The notes: a model not told the origin generated them from the letters alone. A stretch of DNA of 6,792 bases from Pirellulales bacterium (GCA_030617125.1 JAUWWA010000092.1:1-6792); one strand, 5' to 3'. Positions 1-5,463 are shown, counted from the first letter of the stretch. Numbers and translations are program-made.

Positions 1-10
1 CACACGGCAA

Positions 11-1129
11 TTACCCCGCCTCTTTCCGCACGATCGTCGGTTCGGCCGATGCGGGGGCGAAGTGCGGGGCGGGGATGACGCGGCGACGCGGCGCGGCCAG
101 CGAACCGACCGGGCCGTCAGCCGTGTCGTCCCAGGCGTGCGTGTGGATGCGCGAGATGATCTGTTCGGCCACGGCCAGGGCGTCGCGACCGGACTGGCCG
201 GTGACAACCGGTCGGCGCGGCGCACGGATCGACGCAACGAAGTCCTCCGACTCCAGTGCCAAGGCATCAACCGCCTCGTACTGCTTCACTTCCCGTGGAA
301 CGTGCTCGTCGGCGAGGTGCTGCTTGTAGTGCTCGACCTGCTCCGCGGTGAGCAAGTCGACGTCGAAACGGCGTTGCAGCAGTGTCTCGCTTGGCTGGAC
401 CAGCGTGGTTGTTCGTGCGGCGAAGTCGATTGCCGCCATCGCGCGCGGTGACCAGACGCTCATCCGCCGTGCCGGTTCGTAGCTGACGCGCGACGCCGAA
501 AGCGTCGCCACGCAACCGCACTCGAACTCGATCCGCGCGTTGGCCACGTCCTCATGGCCGCCGAGCACCGACAGGCCCAGGGCGTCGAGCCGCCGGACCG
601 GCGAGCGGACCAGCGAGAGCACCAGATCGATGTCGTGGATCATCAGGTCGAGCACCACGCCGACGTCGGTCGAGCGGAACGTGAACCCGCTCGCTCGAAC
701 GGCCTCGATGTACTTCGGGTTTGGGACATACGGCACGACGGCCGTAAACGCCGGGTTGAACCGCTCGACGTGCCCCACCTGAAGCACTACATTGCCGCGA
801 CTGGCAGCGGCGACCAACTCGTCGGCCTCGGATACGCTCGAGCAAATGGGCTTCTCCACGAGCAGGTGGATGCCACGATTGAGGAACTCCAACGCCAGCT
901 TGTGGTGCAGTTTTGTGGGCGCTGCGATCACGGCGGCATCAAGTACGTCGAGCAGGTCGCGGTAGTCGGCCCGGGCGGTTGTGCGGCACTCGGCGGCGAC
1001 GCGGTTGCGGTTCTCCGCAATGGGATCGACCACGGCGATCAATTCGAACTGGTCGTTCCGGGCGAGCTTCTGGGCATGGAACCCGCCGAGGCGTCCGGCG
1101 CCAATGACGGCGATATTGAGTTTTCTCAC
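11..1129 (-). CDS. Gfo/Idh/MocA family NAD(P)-dependent oxidoreductase, possible UDP-GlcNAc 3-dehydrogenase (GnnA-like)
   Basis: This 372-residue protein has an N-terminal Rossmann fold: a GAGRLG dinucleotide loop lies at residues 10-15, and an Asp closing strand 2 (VVDP, about residue 35) suggests NAD(H). The family EKP motif with the conserved lysine is at 92-94, GHVERFNPA at 119-127, and DLMIHDIDL at 161-169, where H165 and D166 match the usual catalytic histidine region. I chose the GTG start at 1129 because AAGGA lies 7 bases upstream and the Rossmann strand begins at once; a TTG at 1162 would add 11 residues without a better ribosome site. The gene follows lpxA by 143 bases on the same strand. 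In Acidithiobacillus ferrooxidans the related GnnA, which oxidises the 3-OH of UDP-GlcNAc for 3-amino lipid A, is encoded between lpxA and lpxB, so the same role is plausible here. The substrate is inference; family membership is firm. The C-terminal 30 residues are Pro/Arg-rich and probably a disordered tail. Confidence 0.9.
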   Translation of the reverse strand: MRKLNIAVIGAGRLGGFHAQKLARNDQFELIAVVDPIAENRNRVAAECRTTARADYRDLLDVLDAAVIAAPTKLHHKLALEFLNRGIHLLVEKPICSSVSEADELVAAASRGNVVLQVGHVERFNPAFTAVVPYVPNPKYIEAVRASGFTFRSTDVGVVLDLMIHDIDLVLSLVRSPVRRLDALGLSVLGGHEDVANARIEFECGCVATLSASRVSYEPARRMSVWSPRAMAAIDFAARTTTLVQPSETLLQRRFDVDLLTAEQVEHYKQHLADEHVPREVKQYEAVDALALESEDFVASIRAPRRPVVTGQSGRDALAVAEQIISRIHTHAWDDTADGPVGSLAAPRRRVIPAPHFAPASAEPTIVRKEAG

Positions 1130-1136
1130 GAGGTAT

Positions 1137-1141
1137 TCCTT
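1137..1141 (-). promoter_or_regulatory. Ribosome binding site of the oxidoreductase gene
   Basis: AAGGA on the minus strand lies 7 bases before a GTG codon at 1129. It decides the start in favour of GTG over the in-frame TTG at 1162. Confidence 0.6.
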
Positions 1142-1209
1142 AAAAGTGGCCGGCGACCGCAACCGACGCGAAGAAGTTCTCGCATTGCAATCCTGGATGA
1201 GTTTTGCAC

Positions 1210-1226
1210 GGGTAGCGTTGCTACCC
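1210..1226 (-). other. Hairpin in the spacer between lpxA and the oxidoreductase gene
   Basis: A perfect 7-bp stem (GGGTAGC paired with GCTACCC) encloses a 3-base loop. On the minus strand it is followed by GTGCAAAACT rather than a T tract, so it is not a standard intrinsic terminator. It lies about 70 bases before the ribosome binding site of the oxidoreductase gene and just after a G-quadruplex motif, so it could be an mRNA-stability or attenuation element. Function is inferred only. Confidence 0.4.
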
Positions 1227-1242
1227 CGCTAAACGGCGAAAT

Positions 1243-1266
1243 CCCCAGCCCCTAATCCCAAGCCCC
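1243..1266 (-). other. Potential G-quadruplex motif after lpxA
   Basis: On the minus strand, which is the mRNA-sense strand here, the order is four G, CTT, three G, ATTA, four G, CT, four G. This meets the canonical rule of four G-runs of at least three with loops of 1-7 bases. It starts 6 bases after the lpxA stop codon. The same stretch also forms an imperfect 14-base direct repeat (12 of 14 identical, 1239-1252 and 1253-1266). Folding in vivo is not shown by sequence. Confidence 0.5.
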
Positions 1267-1272
1267 TGCTCT

Positions 1273-2079
1273 TCACGCGGCCCTGCGGCGTTCGCGGCTG
1301 CGGCCGTGTTGGCCTTCGTGCTGATCCTGGATGAAGCTCAACAGGTGGTTGACCTGCGGGAGCAACTGGCTGTTATTGCGGAGGATGTCCCAGGCGTTGT
1401 CGAGCCCGACCTTGGCGCGGAAGAGCAGGCGGTGCGCCTCGGCCAAGGCGTCGATTACCTCGGCGGGGAACTTGTTTCGTTTCAACCCGACCACGTTCAC
1501 GCATCGCGCCTTCGTCGGGTGACCGTCGACGAGCATGTACGGGGGGACGTCGTGGCGGACAGTGCTCATGCCGCCGATGAAGCTGTAGGCGCCGATCGTG
1601 GCGAAATGGTGCACGGCCACGCCGCCGGAAAGCGACGCGCGGTCGTGGACGTGGACGTGCCCGCCCAGCAGCGTGTTGTTGGCGATGATGATGTGGCTTC
1701 CCAACTGGCAATCGTGGGCAACGTGACAATAGGCCATCAGGAAGTTGTGGTCGCCGACGCGGGTAACGCCGTCTTCCTTCTCGCTCGCCCGGTTGACGGT
1801 GACGCCCTCGCGGATAATGTTGTGATCGCCGATAACAACCCGGGTTTCGCTGCCGCCGTAGCTGACGTCCTGGGGCTCACCGCCGAGGACGACACCGGGA
1901 TAAACGTGGTTGTACCGGCCGAGCGTGACCTGTCCCATGATAGTCACGCCGTTTTCGAGCCGGGTCTCGCGTCCGATCCTGACATGCGGCCCGATCATGC
2001 AGAACGGCCCGATCTCGACGTCGTCGTCGATTTGGGCACGCGGGTCAATCGAGGCGTGGTCGGCAACGGAGGTGGCCAT
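1273..2079 (-). CDS. lpxA: UDP-N-acetylglucosamine acyltransferase LpxA
   Basis: LpxA transfers a 3-hydroxyacyl chain from acyl carrier protein to the 3 position of UDP-GlcNAc, the first step of lipid A synthesis in the cytoplasm. The 268-residue protein has the left-handed beta-helix of hexapeptide repeats (residues about 5-180) followed by the helical C-terminal domain, and aligns with Escherichia coli LpxA (262 residues) with a steady offset of 3. The catalytic histidine is H122 in AHDC (E. coli His125), with H119, H157 and R201 matching E. coli His122, His160 and Arg204. Q70 in the PQD motif is kept, but E. coli Lys76 is replaced by S73. G170 matches E. coli Gly173, the acyl-chain ruler, which predicts a long chain (about C14). 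The ATG is preceded by AAGGA at 9 bases. The C-terminal 15 residues are an Arg/His-rich extension. It lies 59 bases after lpxC, probably in the same operon. Confidence 0.97.
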   Translation of the reverse strand: MATSVADHASIDPRAQIDDDVEIGPFCMIGPHVRIGRETRLENGVTIMGQVTLGRYNHVYPGVVLGGEPQDVSYGGSETRVVIGDHNIIREGVTVNRASEKEDGVTRVGDHNFLMAYCHVAHDCQLGSHIIIANNTLLGGHVHVHDRASLSGGVAVHHFATIGAYSFIGGMSTVRHDVPPYMLVDGHPTKARCVNVVGLKRNKFPAEVIDALAEAHRLLFRAKVGLDNAWDILRNNSQLLPQVNHLLSFIQDQHEGQHGRSRERRRAA

Positions 2080-2088
2080 CGCCGTGCG

Positions 2089-2093
2089 TCCTT
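2089..2093 (-). promoter_or_regulatory. Ribosome binding site of lpxA
   Basis: AAGGA on the minus strand lies 9 bases upstream of the lpxA ATG. It sits just beyond the palindrome that closes lpxC, so lpxA keeps its own translation signal in the short spacer. Confidence 0.55.
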
Positions 2094-2113
2094 GGGTTCT
2101 GGCAATTGTCTAG

Positions 2114-2142
2114 GTGAAAAAGGGGACAGGCGCCTTTTTCAC
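2114..2142. repeat. REP-like palindrome overlapping the lpxC stop codon
   Basis: Ten bases, GTGAAAAAGG at 2114-2123, are perfectly inverted as CCTTTTTCAC at 2133-2142 around a 9-base centre. The right arm contains the lpxC stop codon (TGA, read leftward from 2141 to 2139), so the element supplies the end of that gene. The core AAAAAGGGGACAG resembles, from memory, a motif dispersed in many genomes near REP-associated (Y1) transposases; this was not checked. The hairpin lies in the lpxC-lpxA spacer and could protect or attenuate the transcript. Confidence 0.6.
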
Positions 2143-3014
2143 GCGCAGCGTTTGAACTTCTGTTGATTTCTTTCTTCCGCGGCGATTGCTCGGACCATCT
2201 CCGCGTTGAGCCGATGTCCGCTTCGATAGGCGATAAACCGACCGACAAGATCACATCCGGCCAGTGCCAGATCGCCGACCATATCGAGCAGCTTGTGACG
2301 CACGCACTCGTCGGGGAACCGTAATTCGCTGTCGATGGGCCCGTCCGGCCCGAACACCAGTAAGTCCTTGCAGGTGACGTTCCGGCCCAACCCCCGTGCT
2401 TGCAGCGCGGCGGCTTCGTGCTGAAGCAGAAAGGTGCGGCTCGAGGCCAATCGCTTCTCGAAAAGCTCCGGCGAGAGGACCACTTCCAACGACTGCCGCC
2501 CGATGGGGCTCCCGCTGCCGTAGTCCAACTCGTGCTGGAGGATCGTCTTTCCGGAACAACACGGCCGCGCTTCGATCCAACTCTCCTCGTCGCCAAGGCG
2601 GATCACCTTGCGAACGACTCGCTGGGCGCGGACGGCGCCGTGCTCGGCGATCCCCGCCGCTAAGAGCGCCTCGACGAACGGCGCCGCGGAGCCGTCACAG
2701 CCTGGCATCTCCTGTCGATCCACCCAGACCTCGCAGTTGTCGATTTGCAGCCCGGCCAGCGCCGCCATGACGTGTTCGACCATGTCGACGCCCGCATCGC
2801 CGGCGCACAGGGTGGTTCGCAGTGGAGTTTCCGTGTGATGGGCGATCGTCGCTTCAACGCGCGGGGCGCCTTCCAGGTCGCGACGGACGAAGACGATCCC
2901 GGCATCGGGCTCGGCGGGGCGAAACTCCATACACACCGCCTGGCCGCTCCAATATCCTCTCCCCGCAACCGAAGCCGCCGCCGAGATCGTTCGCTGAGGG
3001 CGTGTTGAGTACAT
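2139..3014 (-). CDS. lpxC: UDP-3-O-acyl-N-acetylglucosamine deacetylase LpxC
   Basis: LpxC is the zinc-dependent cytoplasmic deacetylase that commits the pathway to lipid A. From the ATG at 3014 the protein has 291 residues, close to E. coli LpxC (305). All active-site residues are present with an offset of 2 from E. coli: E80-H81 in VEHVMAAL, H240 and D244 in the RHKLLD segment (zinc ligands H81, H240, D244), and H267 in YRSGH. The SRTF motif near residue 194 and the N-terminal QRTI segment are also typical. No FabZ domain is fused. The reading frame is open upstream to 3143, overlapping ompH, but homology begins near the ATG. The nearest AAGGA (3032-3036) is 17 bases from this ATG and 11 from an in-frame TTG at 3020, so the start may be two codons earlier. 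The last codons lie beside and inside a palindromic repeat. Confidence 0.96.
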   Translation of the reverse strand: MYSTRPQRTISAAASVAGRGYWSGQAVCMEFRPAEPDAGIVFVRRDLEGAPRVEATIAHHTETPLRTTLCAGDAGVDMVEHVMAALAGLQIDNCEVWVDRQEMPGCDGSAAPFVEALLAAGIAEHGAVRAQRVVRKVIRLGDEESWIEARPCCSGKTILQHELDYGSGSPIGRQSLEVVLSPELFEKRLASSRTFLLQHEAAALQARGLGRNVTCKDLLVFGPDGPIDSELRFPDECVRHKLLDMVGDLALAGCDLVGRFIAYRSGHRLNAEMVRAIAAEERNQQKFKRCA

Positions 3015-3102
3015 CCGCAAAAAGCCAGTCGTCCTTGACCAAAGAAGAAAAGAGGAACCGTTGCCCAAGCGGCCGTCCCTGGCCGGCTCGGGCTGCTTGT
3101 TG

Positions 3103-3777
3103 TTATCGCCTAGGCTGCGGCGGGTAGGGCCTGACGCCGACACCCGGCCTGTTGTTTGACCCCGGCGCCGTGCGGGCGCGCTGATTCAGGCTATCCAGCA
3201 CGACTTGCGTGATGTCGAGGCCCCGGTTATACCAGACCACCGGTCTGTTGATGTAGCGTAGGGTTTCTTCAGGCTGCCCGGCGTCGACCTGCCCGCCGTT
3301 GAAACGCAACACCATCGCGATGCCGTTGCTGGCACAGTAGTAGTCGACCTCCTGGATAATCTCCTGGTAGACTTGGTGGTAGATTTTGGCCTCGCTTTCA
3401 AGGAACTCCCTTCTTCGCAGTTTGACCTTGATGGCAAGGTTGGCGTTACTTCTTGCGAGGTCCTCTTCGATGGTTTTGTAGTCGCGCGAGCCCTTGCGAA
3501 ACCCCTTGAGCTTCTCGCTGAGCTTTTGGATCGCGTCGCGTTCGGTCTTGACCCAGGCTTCTTCCCGTTCGACGTTGTTCTTCATCTCCCCCATCATCCC
3601 CTTGAAGCGGCTGTACTCCTTGAAGATGCGACTCACATCGAGCAAGGCGACGATCGGGGCGCTGCGCGTGGGCCGCATGGCGGTGCGGGGCGGCGCCTGG
3701 CCGGCGACCCAAGTCGCGGCAAGGCTGGTCGACAAAATCGCGGCGGCCAGTACGGCCAGTAGATGGGACGTTTTCAC
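3103..3777 (-). CDS. ompH: OmpH/Skp family periplasmic chaperone
   Basis: Skp/OmpH proteins bind unfolded outer-membrane proteins in the periplasm and hand them to the BAM complex. The 224-residue product has a signal peptide (Lys-2, hydrophobic core about 6-20, probable cleavage near residues 25-27), then the family start PIVALLDVSRIFKEY at 41-55. A long charged helical stretch at about 58-145 fits the coiled-coil tentacles, followed by the returning strand NGIAMVLRFNG (151-161) and the usual end DITQVVLDSLN (188-198). A Pro/Arg/Asn-rich tail of about 25 residues follows, longer than in E. coli Skp. The start is GTG, supported by a strong AAGGAGG at 6 bases. It lies 88 bases before lpxC, and Skp-lpx clustering is common, so co-transcription is likely. 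No bamA precedes it here. Confidence 0.93.
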   Translation of the reverse strand: MKTSHLLAVLAAAILSTSLAATWVAGQAPPRTAMRPTRSAPIVALLDVSRIFKEYSRFKGMMGEMKNNVEREEAWVKTERDAIQKLSEKLKGFRKGSRDYKTIEEDLARSNANLAIKVKLRRREFLESEAKIYHQVYQEIIQEVDYYCASNGIAMVLRFNGGQVDAGQPEETLRYINRPVVWYNRGLDITQVVLDSLNQRARTAPGSNNRPGVGVRPYPPQPRR

Positions 3778-3783
3778 GTTCAG

Positions 3784-3790
3784 CCTCCTT
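3784..3790 (-). promoter_or_regulatory. Strong ribosome binding site fixing the GTG start of ompH
   Basis: AAGGAGG on the minus strand is a full anti-16S match and stands 6 bases from the GTG at 3777. It supports the non-ATG start and suggests strong translation of the chaperone. Confidence 0.75.
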
Positions 3791-3822
3791 GCTGTTTTAG
3801 TCGGTCCTCCCTGACGCGGCGT

Positions 3823-3839
3823 GCTCCCGGACTGGGAGC
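3823..3839 (-). other. Leader hairpin upstream of ompH
   Basis: GCTCCC (3823-3828) pairs with GGGAGC (3834-3839) around a 5-base loop. The stem can be lengthened across a small bulge by CGGC (3817-3820) with GCCG (3841-3844). It lies about 33 bases before the ompH ribosome binding site and would be in the 5' leader if transcription starts further upstream. No T tract follows it on the minus strand. Confidence 0.35.
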
Positions 3840-3909
3840 CGCCGTACCGACCTGGCCTTTCGGCTTCTCAGAATTGGGTTCCAGGGAGGCGGTATTGTGC
3901 CCGCAAGGG

Positions 3910-3945
3910 CCGTCCGGGTAAAGGTCAGTATTGCGTGCCGGACGG
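3910..3945. repeat. 8-bp inverted repeat in the ompH upstream region
   Basis: CCGTCCGG (3910-3917) and CCGGACGG (3938-3945) are perfect inverted copies separated by 20 bases. This could be a long-loop hairpin or a spaced operator site. In GC-rich DNA an 8-bp match may also be chance. Confidence 0.3.
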
Positions 3946-4055
3946 AAATCGCATAACTTACTGTCAGGCAACGACTTAGCGCGACGCCGAGACCGCCGAA
4001 GAACGCTGCTTCGACATCGCCATTGCGGGCCGAGATCGCGAATGCCGCGGAAGTA

Positions 4056-4072
4056 CCCCTCGTGTGGAGGGG
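4056..4072 (-). terminator. Terminator-like hairpin after the secreted protein gene
   Basis: CCCCTC (4056-4061) pairs with GAGGGG (4067-4072) around a 5-base loop, starting 6 bases after the stop codon of the secreted protein gene. On the minus strand the sequence after the stem is TACTTCCG, so there is no real T tract. It may be a weak or Rho-assisted terminator separating this gene from ompH. Confidence 0.35.
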
Positions 4073-4078
4073 AAACCG

Positions 4079-5068
4079 TCACCTCGGGCTTGACGGGTGG
4101 TTGGCGGCTAAGCGCAGTGATGTGCCAGCCCAGCCGCACAGGGGCATCGCTTCGCCTTGCCCCAACCACCCCACCTGCCATTTCAGCAGCGACCGACCAC
4201 CGGCCTGTTCTCCGCCGGCGATTTCGGTGGCCAGCTTGGCCAGCCTCAGACGCAATTGTGGTTGCACGTGCACCAACTTCGTCGACAACCGCTTCACGCC
4301 GCGACTGTTCACTTCCGCCGTGCGCGACAGACTGCCGAGGAACGCCACCGTCAGCACGAAGTTGCCGTCCGCGGCGCGGCCCAGCAGCGGATGGAACGTC
4401 TTGGTCAGCAACTCGGCCCCGCCGCGTTCGACGGCCAGAAACGTTTCGAGCCGCGTGGTGATGTAATAGCGGCCGTCGGTCTCGAGAACGTAGCCCGTCT
4501 TCAGCAGCATCAAACACCGCCCCCGGACCTCCCTCGGGAACAGCGGCCCCTCGTACGTCCCCTCGCCGTAGACGATGTGCAGGTCGTGGCTGCGGTAGAG
4601 GAACTCCAGTTTCGCCTGCGTGCCGTCGGGTTCCGTCAGTTGGTACGTGTCGTCGTCCAATTGCCGCAGCCGCAGCTTCGTCATCTTCAACACTTCCCAG
4701 ATATTGACCACGACGTCCGGATGCCGAATCAGGAACAAGTACAAATTCGGATCGCAGTCGATCACGCGAGTCGGCATCCGGCGAAACACGCTCACGTTCG
4801 CCAGCACCGACTTAACCTTGGCCATGGCCGCGGCGTCGAGCTGTTCAAACGGAATCGACCGCACCGCACTGAGGCGAGCCGATTTGCGCGTCGTGGCGCG
4901 CAGCGGATCGCGTCTTGGCGAAAACGGGGCATCAGCCACCAACAGCCGGCTCGACGCCAACACCAGCGCCAACACCAATACGCTGCGGGCGAGCGTCGCC
5001 CACCGTACGGAGCCTCTTTGCTGCGGCGCGTTGCCGACCGGCATCGCGCCGCGCAGCAGCGTTCTCAT
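4079..5068 (-). CDS. Secreted or membrane-anchored protein of unknown function
   Basis: I do not recognise this 329-residue protein. The ATG at 5068 is chosen because a purine-rich AAGGG site stands 6 bases upstream; a TTG at 5095 would add 9 residues. A basic N-region is followed by a hydrophobic stretch (about residues 24-44) ending in ADA at 45-47, which fits a Sec signal peptide with a long N-region or an uncleaved anchor. The mature part mixes a helical segment (about 73-130) with alternating strands (about 132-215, rich in Tyr, Leu, Arg and acidic residues) and a helical C-terminal part. It has no obvious catalytic motif. The final 25 or so residues (Gly, Trp, Ala, Pro) differ in character from the rest and may be a tail gained by read-through. 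Its position before ompH-lpxC-lpxA hints at an envelope role, but that is only context. Confidence 0.75.
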   Translation of the reverse strand: MRTLLRGAMPVGNAPQQRGSVRWATLARSVLVLALVLASSRLLVADAPFSPRRDPLRATTRKSARLSAVRSIPFEQLDAAAMAKVKSVLANVSVFRRMPTRVIDCDPNLYLFLIRHPDVVVNIWEVLKMTKLRLRQLDDDTYQLTEPDGTQAKLEFLYRSHDLHIVYGEGTYEGPLFPREVRGRCLMLLKTGYVLETDGRYYITTRLETFLAVERGGAELLTKTFHPLLGRAADGNFVLTVAFLGSLSRTAEVNSRGVKRLSTKLVHVQPQLRLRLAKLATEIAGGEQAGGRSLLKWQVGWLGQGEAMPLCGWAGTSLRLAANHPSSPR

Positions 5069-5070
5069 AT

Positions 5071-5079
5071 CCCCCCCTT
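5071..5079 (-). promoter_or_regulatory. Ribosome binding site of the secreted protein gene
   Basis: On the minus strand AAG is followed by a run of G, with AAGGG 6 bases from the ATG at 5068. It supports the ATG over the upstream TTG. Confidence 0.5.
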
Positions 5080-5229
5080 GGCTGAACCCCCTCAATTGCC
5101 ATCAGCCATGCCGATTTTATCGGTACTCCTGATTCTTCGGTTGGCGTCGGCCGGTCCGGTCAGTCAATTTCGGCGGATCGCAGCGACTGCCGTCATGCTG
5201 GGTGAGACAGGTGGACTAGGGAAGAGAGC

Positions 5230-5250
5230 GAATGATGAATGATGAATGAT
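5230..5250. repeat. Tandem heptamer, three exact GAATGAT units
   Basis: GAATGAT occurs three times in a row without mismatch. The reverse complement of 18 of these bases recurs at 5384-5401. Confidence 0.85.
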
Positions 5251-5284
5251 GGGGAGGAAGGGGAAGGGGGAAGGCGGACGGGGG
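5251..5284 (+). other. G-rich purine tract, near G-quadruplex motif
   Basis: Runs of four, four, five and five G lie at 5251-5254, 5260-5263, 5266-5270 and 5280-5284, with loops of 5, 2 and 9 bases. The last loop exceeds the usual limit of 7, so this is only a relaxed quadruplex motif on the plus strand. Confidence 0.4.
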
Positions 5285-5318
5285 TAAGCTGATCGCTGAG
5301 ACGTGAGGGCAGCGGCCG

Positions 5319-5346
5319 GTGGGTAGTGGATCGTGGGCAGATGGCA
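5319..5346. repeat. Degenerate heptamer repeat, four units
   Basis: The units GTGGGTA, GTGGATC, GTGGGCA and GATGGCA follow each other with exact 7-base spacing and share a G-x-GG core. Sequence identity is partial, so the array looks old or relaxed. Confidence 0.5.
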
Positions 5347-5350
5347 GGGC

Positions 5351-5420
5351 TCATCCGTCATTCATTTTCATCCTTCATCCTTTATTCATCATTCATCATT
5401 CTGCCTTCCTCCTATCCTTC
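5351..5420. repeat. Pyrimidine-rich degenerate heptamer array
   Basis: Read in steps of seven the segment gives TCATCCG, TCATTCA, TTTTCAT, CCTTCAT, CCTTTAT, TCATCAT, TCATCAT and further C/T-rich units. The part at 5384-5401 is an exact inverted copy of 5230-5247. Period 7 is not compatible with coding. Confidence 0.65.
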
Positions 5421-5434
5421 CCCCAACACAGCTC

Positions 5435-5463
5435 TTGCCGCATGGGGGCGAATCGCGGACAAT
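5435..5463 (+). promoter_or_regulatory. Candidate sigma70-type promoter for the small membrane protein gene
   Basis: TTGCCG (5435-5440) and GACAAT (5458-5463) each match the consensus at 4 of 6 bases and are spaced by exactly 17. The -10 ends 26 bases before the ATG at 5490. The match is weak and unproven. Confidence 0.3.

Larger units (their letters stand above)
3778..4078. other. Non-coding spacer between the secreted protein gene and ompH
   Basis: These 301 bases show no convincing gene; the long open frame crossing them on the minus strand (3780-4517) is Arg-rich and overlaps the secreted protein gene out of frame. The spacer holds a terminator-like hairpin after the upstream gene, an 8-bp inverted repeat near the middle, and a leader hairpin before ompH. 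I found no good sigma70-type promoter, although a promoter for the ompH-lpxC-lpxA run would be expected here. Confidence 0.6.

Noticed and set aside
554..1255. Long plus-strand open frame opposite the oxidoreductase gene
   Set aside because: Antisense shadow in GC-rich DNA; Arg/His-rich composition and no recognisable motif, while the minus strand encodes a clear family protein.
1306..2166. 286-residue plus-strand open frame opposite lpxA
   Set aside because: Shadow of lpxA; its Val/Asp/Ala-rich sequence mirrors the codon bias of the complementary gene.
2045..2596. Minus-strand frame crossing the lpxC-lpxA junction
   Set aside because: Out-of-frame overlap with the well-supported lpxC and lpxA; low-complexity Arg/Ser composition.
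3015..3143. N-terminal extension of lpxC overlapping ompH
   Set aside because: The added 43 residues have no resemblance to LpxC, whose homology begins at the QRTI segment just after the ATG at 3014.
3780..4517. 245-residue minus-strand frame between ompH and the secreted protein gene
   Set aside because: Overlaps the secreted protein gene in another frame, is Arg-rich throughout and lacks a ribosome site.
5114..5142. Possible promoter of the secreted protein gene with -10 TAAAAT on the minus strand
   Set aside because: The -10 is good, but no hexamer resembling TTGACA lies 16-18 bases upstream, and the site is part of a small CCGAT/ATCGG palindrome.
4157..5242. 361-residue plus-strand frame opposite the secreted protein gene
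   Set aside because: Gln/Arg/His-rich antisense shadow; the minus-strand frame has an export signal and a ribosome site.
5164..5361. 65-residue minus-strand frame in the repeat spacer
   Set aside because: Consists of heptamer-repeat DNA translated into Pro/Ser/His-rich sequence.
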